Shown here in pieces: positions 4,711-6,795 of a stretch of 6,795 nt of DNA. The notes beneath the pieces were generated by a model. It was given only the letters and a program-made list of their open reading frames with translations, had not been told where the DNA came from and did no database searches. This DNA is from Campylobacteraceae bacterium (lineage in GTDB: Bacteria > Campylobacterota > Campylobacteria > Campylobacterales > Campylobacteraceae). The DNA lies in NCBI GenBank assembly GCA_031259875.1, contig JAIRKW010000155.1:1-6795 (forward strand). The letters are read 5' to 3'. Both the position numbers and the translations under genes were made by a program. Positions within the stretch are counted from its first letter, which is position 1. Each line of letters starts with the position of its first letter.

Positions 4711-5811
4711 ATGTTTATAGACAGCGTAGAACTTACTTTAAGTTCAGGAAGAGGCGGTGCGGGAGCCGCTACATTCAGGCGTGAAAAATTTGTAATCAAC
4801 GGCGGACCTGACGGCGGAGACGGCGGCAGAGGCGGAGATGTTTTTTTCAGAGTGGATAGAAACTCCCATACCCTATCCTCTTTTCGCGGATTAAAACAGT
4901 TAAAAGCCAAAAATGGCGAAAACGGACTTAACAGTAAAAAACACGGCAAAAAAGGCGAGGATTTAGAAGTACCCGTGCCCCCCGGAACTCAAATCATAGA
5001 CAGTGAAAGCGGAAAAGTTTTATTTGATTTGATTGACGACAATGAAAAAGTTCTCTTTTTGGAAGGCGGGCTTGGCGGGCTTGGAAATTGGCACTTTAGA
5101 AGTTCAACCAATCAACAGCCGCGCTACGCACAAAAAGGACTTGAAGGGAAAAGCGCACTTGTAAGATTGGAACTTAAACTTATCGCCGATATCGGACTTG
5201 TAGGGTTTCCAAATGTCGGCAAATCTACACTGATTTCGGTTGTATCAAACGCAAGACCTGAAATAGCAAATTATGAATTTACAACTTTAACTCCAAAACT
5301 TGGCGTAGTAAACGTGGATGATTTCAACTCTTTTGTTATGGCTGATATCCCCGGCATTATAGAGGGAGCAAGTGACGGCAGAGGTTTGGGGTTGGAATTT
5401 TTAAAACACATAGAAAGAACCAAGTTTTTACTTTTTATGCTGGATATCACAAATCAAAGAAGCCTTGAAGAGCAGTTTGAGACATTAAAATTCGAACTTG
5501 ACAGATTCTCAAAAAAAATGACAAATAAAAAATTTGCTGTTGCAGTTACTAAAACAGATGCCGTAAATCAAGAAGAAGCAAATGATAAAATTTCATCTTT
5601 TTTTGACTCTTTGAATGTAAGCGGTAATAAGAATTTGAAATACGGCTTATCGGATAATCTGCTAAGTTATCTGAAAGATGAAGATAAAAAAGATGATATA
5701 CCCTTTATAATTCCCATCTCTTCGGCAGCAAATCTTAATATCAAAGCATTAATTTTCGCACTAAACGATATTTTACAAGAGGCAAAAAATGAAAAAGCGC
5801 ATAGTTATTAA
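4711..5811 (+). CDS. obg: Obg-family ribosome-associated GTPase (ObgE/CgtA)
   Basis: Essential GTPase that binds the 50S subunit, assists its assembly and links it to the stringent response. The 366-residue protein has the glycine-rich Obg domain first (about 1-158: SSGRGGAGAATFRREKF, GGPDGGDGGRGGDV, LEGGLGGLGN). The G domain follows, with the P-loop GFPNVGKST (165-173), switch I around FTTLTP (190-195), the G3 motif DIPG (212-215), TKTD (280-283) at the G4 position where NKxD is usual, and SSAA (337-340) as G5. There is only a short tail and no OCT domain. The product is slightly shorter than E. coli ObgE (390). The start matches the family N-terminus (MFIDSVELTL), although no Shine-Dalgarno sequence is visible. 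The last 23 bases overlap proB. Placement after the genes for L21 and L27 is widely conserved in bacteria. Confidence 0.97.
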   Translation: MFIDSVELTLSSGRGGAGAATFRREKFVINGGPDGGDGGRGGDVFFRVDRNSHTLSSFRGLKQLKAKNGENGLNSKKHGKKGEDLEVPVPPGTQIIDSESGKVLFDLIDDNEKVLFLEGGLGGLGNWHFRSSTNQQPRYAQKGLEGKSALVRLELKLIADIGLVGFPNVGKSTLISVVSNARPEIANYEFTTLTPKLGVVNVDDFNSFVMADIPGIIEGASDGRGLGLEFLKHIERTKFLLFMLDITNQRSLEEQFETLKFELDRFSKKMTNKKFAVAVTKTDAVNQEEANDKISSFFDSLNVSGNKNLKYGLSDNLLSYLKDEDKKDDIPFIIPISSAANLNIKALIFALNDILQEAKNEKAHSY

Positions 5812-6556
5812 AGTAGGAACACACGTTATAACTGAAGGCGGAAAACTATGTGCTCCAAGATTTGAAAAACTTGTCGAATTTTTATCGCTTATTATGGAAA
5901 AATATGAAGTTATTTTGGTTAGTTCAGGTGCGGTGGCAACAGGCTTTTCAAAAATACAATTAGACAAAAAAATACTCTCTAACAAGCAGGCCTTAGCAGC
6001 TATCGGACAACCTTATCTTATACAATATTATAATGAATTTTTGCAAAAATATAAAAAATTTGGAGCGCAGATTTTATTGGTTTCCGATGATTTTGACTCA
6101 AGAAAACGGACAAAAGCGGCAAGAGATGCCGTAAATACGCTTTTGAAAAATGGTATTTTGCCTATAATAAATGAAAACGATACAACGGCGGTTGAAGAGC
6201 TTGTATTTGGAGATAATGACCAGCTCTCAGCGCACGTTACACACTTTTTTGACGCCGAGCTATTGGTGATACTATCCGATATTGACGGATATTACGACAC
6301 CGACCCAAAAGAGGACAAAAATGCAAAACTCATCTTACATGTAGACGCAATAGATGAAAGCAGACTATGTAAAAATATAAATACCGGCTCGGAATTTGGC
6401 ACGGGCGGTATCGTAACAAAACTAAAAGCTGCTGACTTTTTACTCAAAAACGGACGCTCTATGTTTTTAGCAAGCGGATTTGACCTAAGTGATGCTAAAA
6501 ATTTCATTTTAGAAGGTAAACATAGCGGCGGAACGCTATTTGCTTCAAGAAAGTAG
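5789..6556 (+). CDS. proB: Glutamate 5-kinase, short form without PUA domain
   Basis: First enzyme of proline synthesis from glutamate: phosphorylates L-glutamate with ATP to gamma-glutamyl phosphate, which is passed to ProA. The 255 residues cover only the amino acid kinase domain: KVGTHVIT (8-15), VSSGAVATG (44-52), QALAAIGQP (67-75), NENDTT (128-133), FGDNDQLSA (140-148), the nucleotide-binding SDIDGYYDTDP (163-173) and GTGGIVTKLKAA (204-215). The C-terminal PUA domain of the 367-residue E. coli enzyme is absent. As I recall this is usual in Campylobacterota, so it is a subtype rather than a truncation. The ATG lies inside the end of obg with AGAGG (5778-5782) 6 bases upstream, so translation is probably coupled. 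proA is not in the window. Confidence 0.96.
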   Translation: MKKRIVIKVGTHVITEGGKLCAPRFEKLVEFLSLIMEKYEVILVSSGAVATGFSKIQLDKKILSNKQALAAIGQPYLIQYYNEFLQKYKKFGAQILLVSDDFDSRKRTKAARDAVNTLLKNGILPIINENDTTAVEELVFGDNDQLSAHVTHFFDAELLVILSDIDGYYDTDPKEDKNAKLILHVDAIDESRLCKNINTGSEFGTGGIVTKLKAADFLLKNGRSMFLASGFDLSDAKNFILEGKHSGGTLFASRK

Positions 6557-6562
6557 ACTTGC

Positions 6563-6795
6563 ATGAAAAAACAACGCATATTGTTTATGGGTACACCATC
6601 TTATGCAACTACTATCTTTAAAGCTTTGCTTGAAGCAGAAGATATGGAAATTTGTGCACTTTTTACACAGCCTGATAAAAAATCGGGGCGCGGACAAAAT
6701 ATCAGCTTTCCGCACATAAAACAGTTTGCAGCAGATAACGCTTCTGATATTAAGATTTTTCAGCCAGAAACTTTGAGGGATAAAAATACAATAGA
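6563..6795 (+). CDS. fmt: Methionyl-tRNA formyltransferase, 3' end cut by the window edge
   Basis: Transfers a formyl group from 10-formyltetrahydrofolate to initiator Met-tRNA, giving the fMet-tRNA used to start translation. The first 77 codons are present of a family length near 305-315. Visible family features are the Rossmann-like start ILFMGTPSYATTIFKALL (6-23), the very characteristic FTQPDKKSGRGQ (34-45), the following FPHIKQFA and FQPETLRD. The ATG at 6563 is 6 bases after the proB stop and gives the canonical N-terminus; no strong Shine-Dalgarno sequence is visible, which suggests reinitiation or coupling from proB. The catalytic Asn-His-Asp region lies beyond the right edge. The short gap implies cotranscription with obg and proB. 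Confidence 0.96.
   Translation, partial: MKKQRILFMGTPSYATTIFKALLEAEDMEICALFTQPDKKSGRGQNISFPHIKQFAADNASDIKIFQPETLRDKNTI

Noticed and set aside
4671..4949. Minus-strand 92-residue frame over the start of obg, rich in Pro and Pro-Ser runs
   Set aside because: It is the antisense shadow of the glycine-rich Obg domain; the plus-strand protein is unmistakable.

Overview
The window is a low-GC stretch that looks like a Campylobacterota (Epsilonproteobacteria) chromosome, of the Sulfurimonas/Sulfurospirillum/Campylobacter type. The main reason is the gene order rplU-rpmA-obg-proB-fmt, recalled as typical of that phylum. Also consistent are the short ProB without a PUA domain and promoters with a good TAAAAT or TAGAAT -10 box but usually no clear -35 box. 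The genus cannot be fixed from the sequence alone.

Layout. Positions 1-1161 hold the 3' four fifths of a pyruvate kinase gene, cut by the left edge. After about 190 AT-rich bases with a promoter comes a two-gene unit at 1352-2273: a flavin-reductase-like (flavoredoxin-type) protein and a MmcQ/YjbR-family protein. A perfect 44-bp palindrome that includes the stop codon of the second gene closes the unit. A separately promoted lipoprotein gene of unknown function follows (2426-2983). It converges on a second, minus-strand lipoprotein gene (3199-3742), which I read as a decayed pseudogene: only its first 85 codons are open, but the rest of the protein can be followed downstream through two one-base frameshifts and one nonsense codon. 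The gap between the convergent genes contains nested AT-rich inverted repeats.

The right half is housekeeping: rplU and rpmA (ribosomal proteins L21 and L27), a hairpin terminator or attenuator, then obg (ribosome-associated GTPase), proB (first enzyme of proline synthesis, overlapping obg by 23 bp) and the start of fmt (formylation of initiator Met-tRNA), cut by the right edge. The rplU-rpmA-obg-fmt part joins ribosome structure, ribosome assembly and translation initiation; proB is a biosynthetic gene in the same transcription unit. The obg start has no visible Shine-Dalgarno sequence and is preceded by a small in-frame reading frame and a hairpin, so its expression may depend on coupling or leader structure.

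I see no tRNA, rRNA, CRISPR array, intact mobile element or defence system. I found no convincing previously undescribed system. The observations most worth a second look are the decayed lipoprotein gene, the obg leader and the perfect palindrome.
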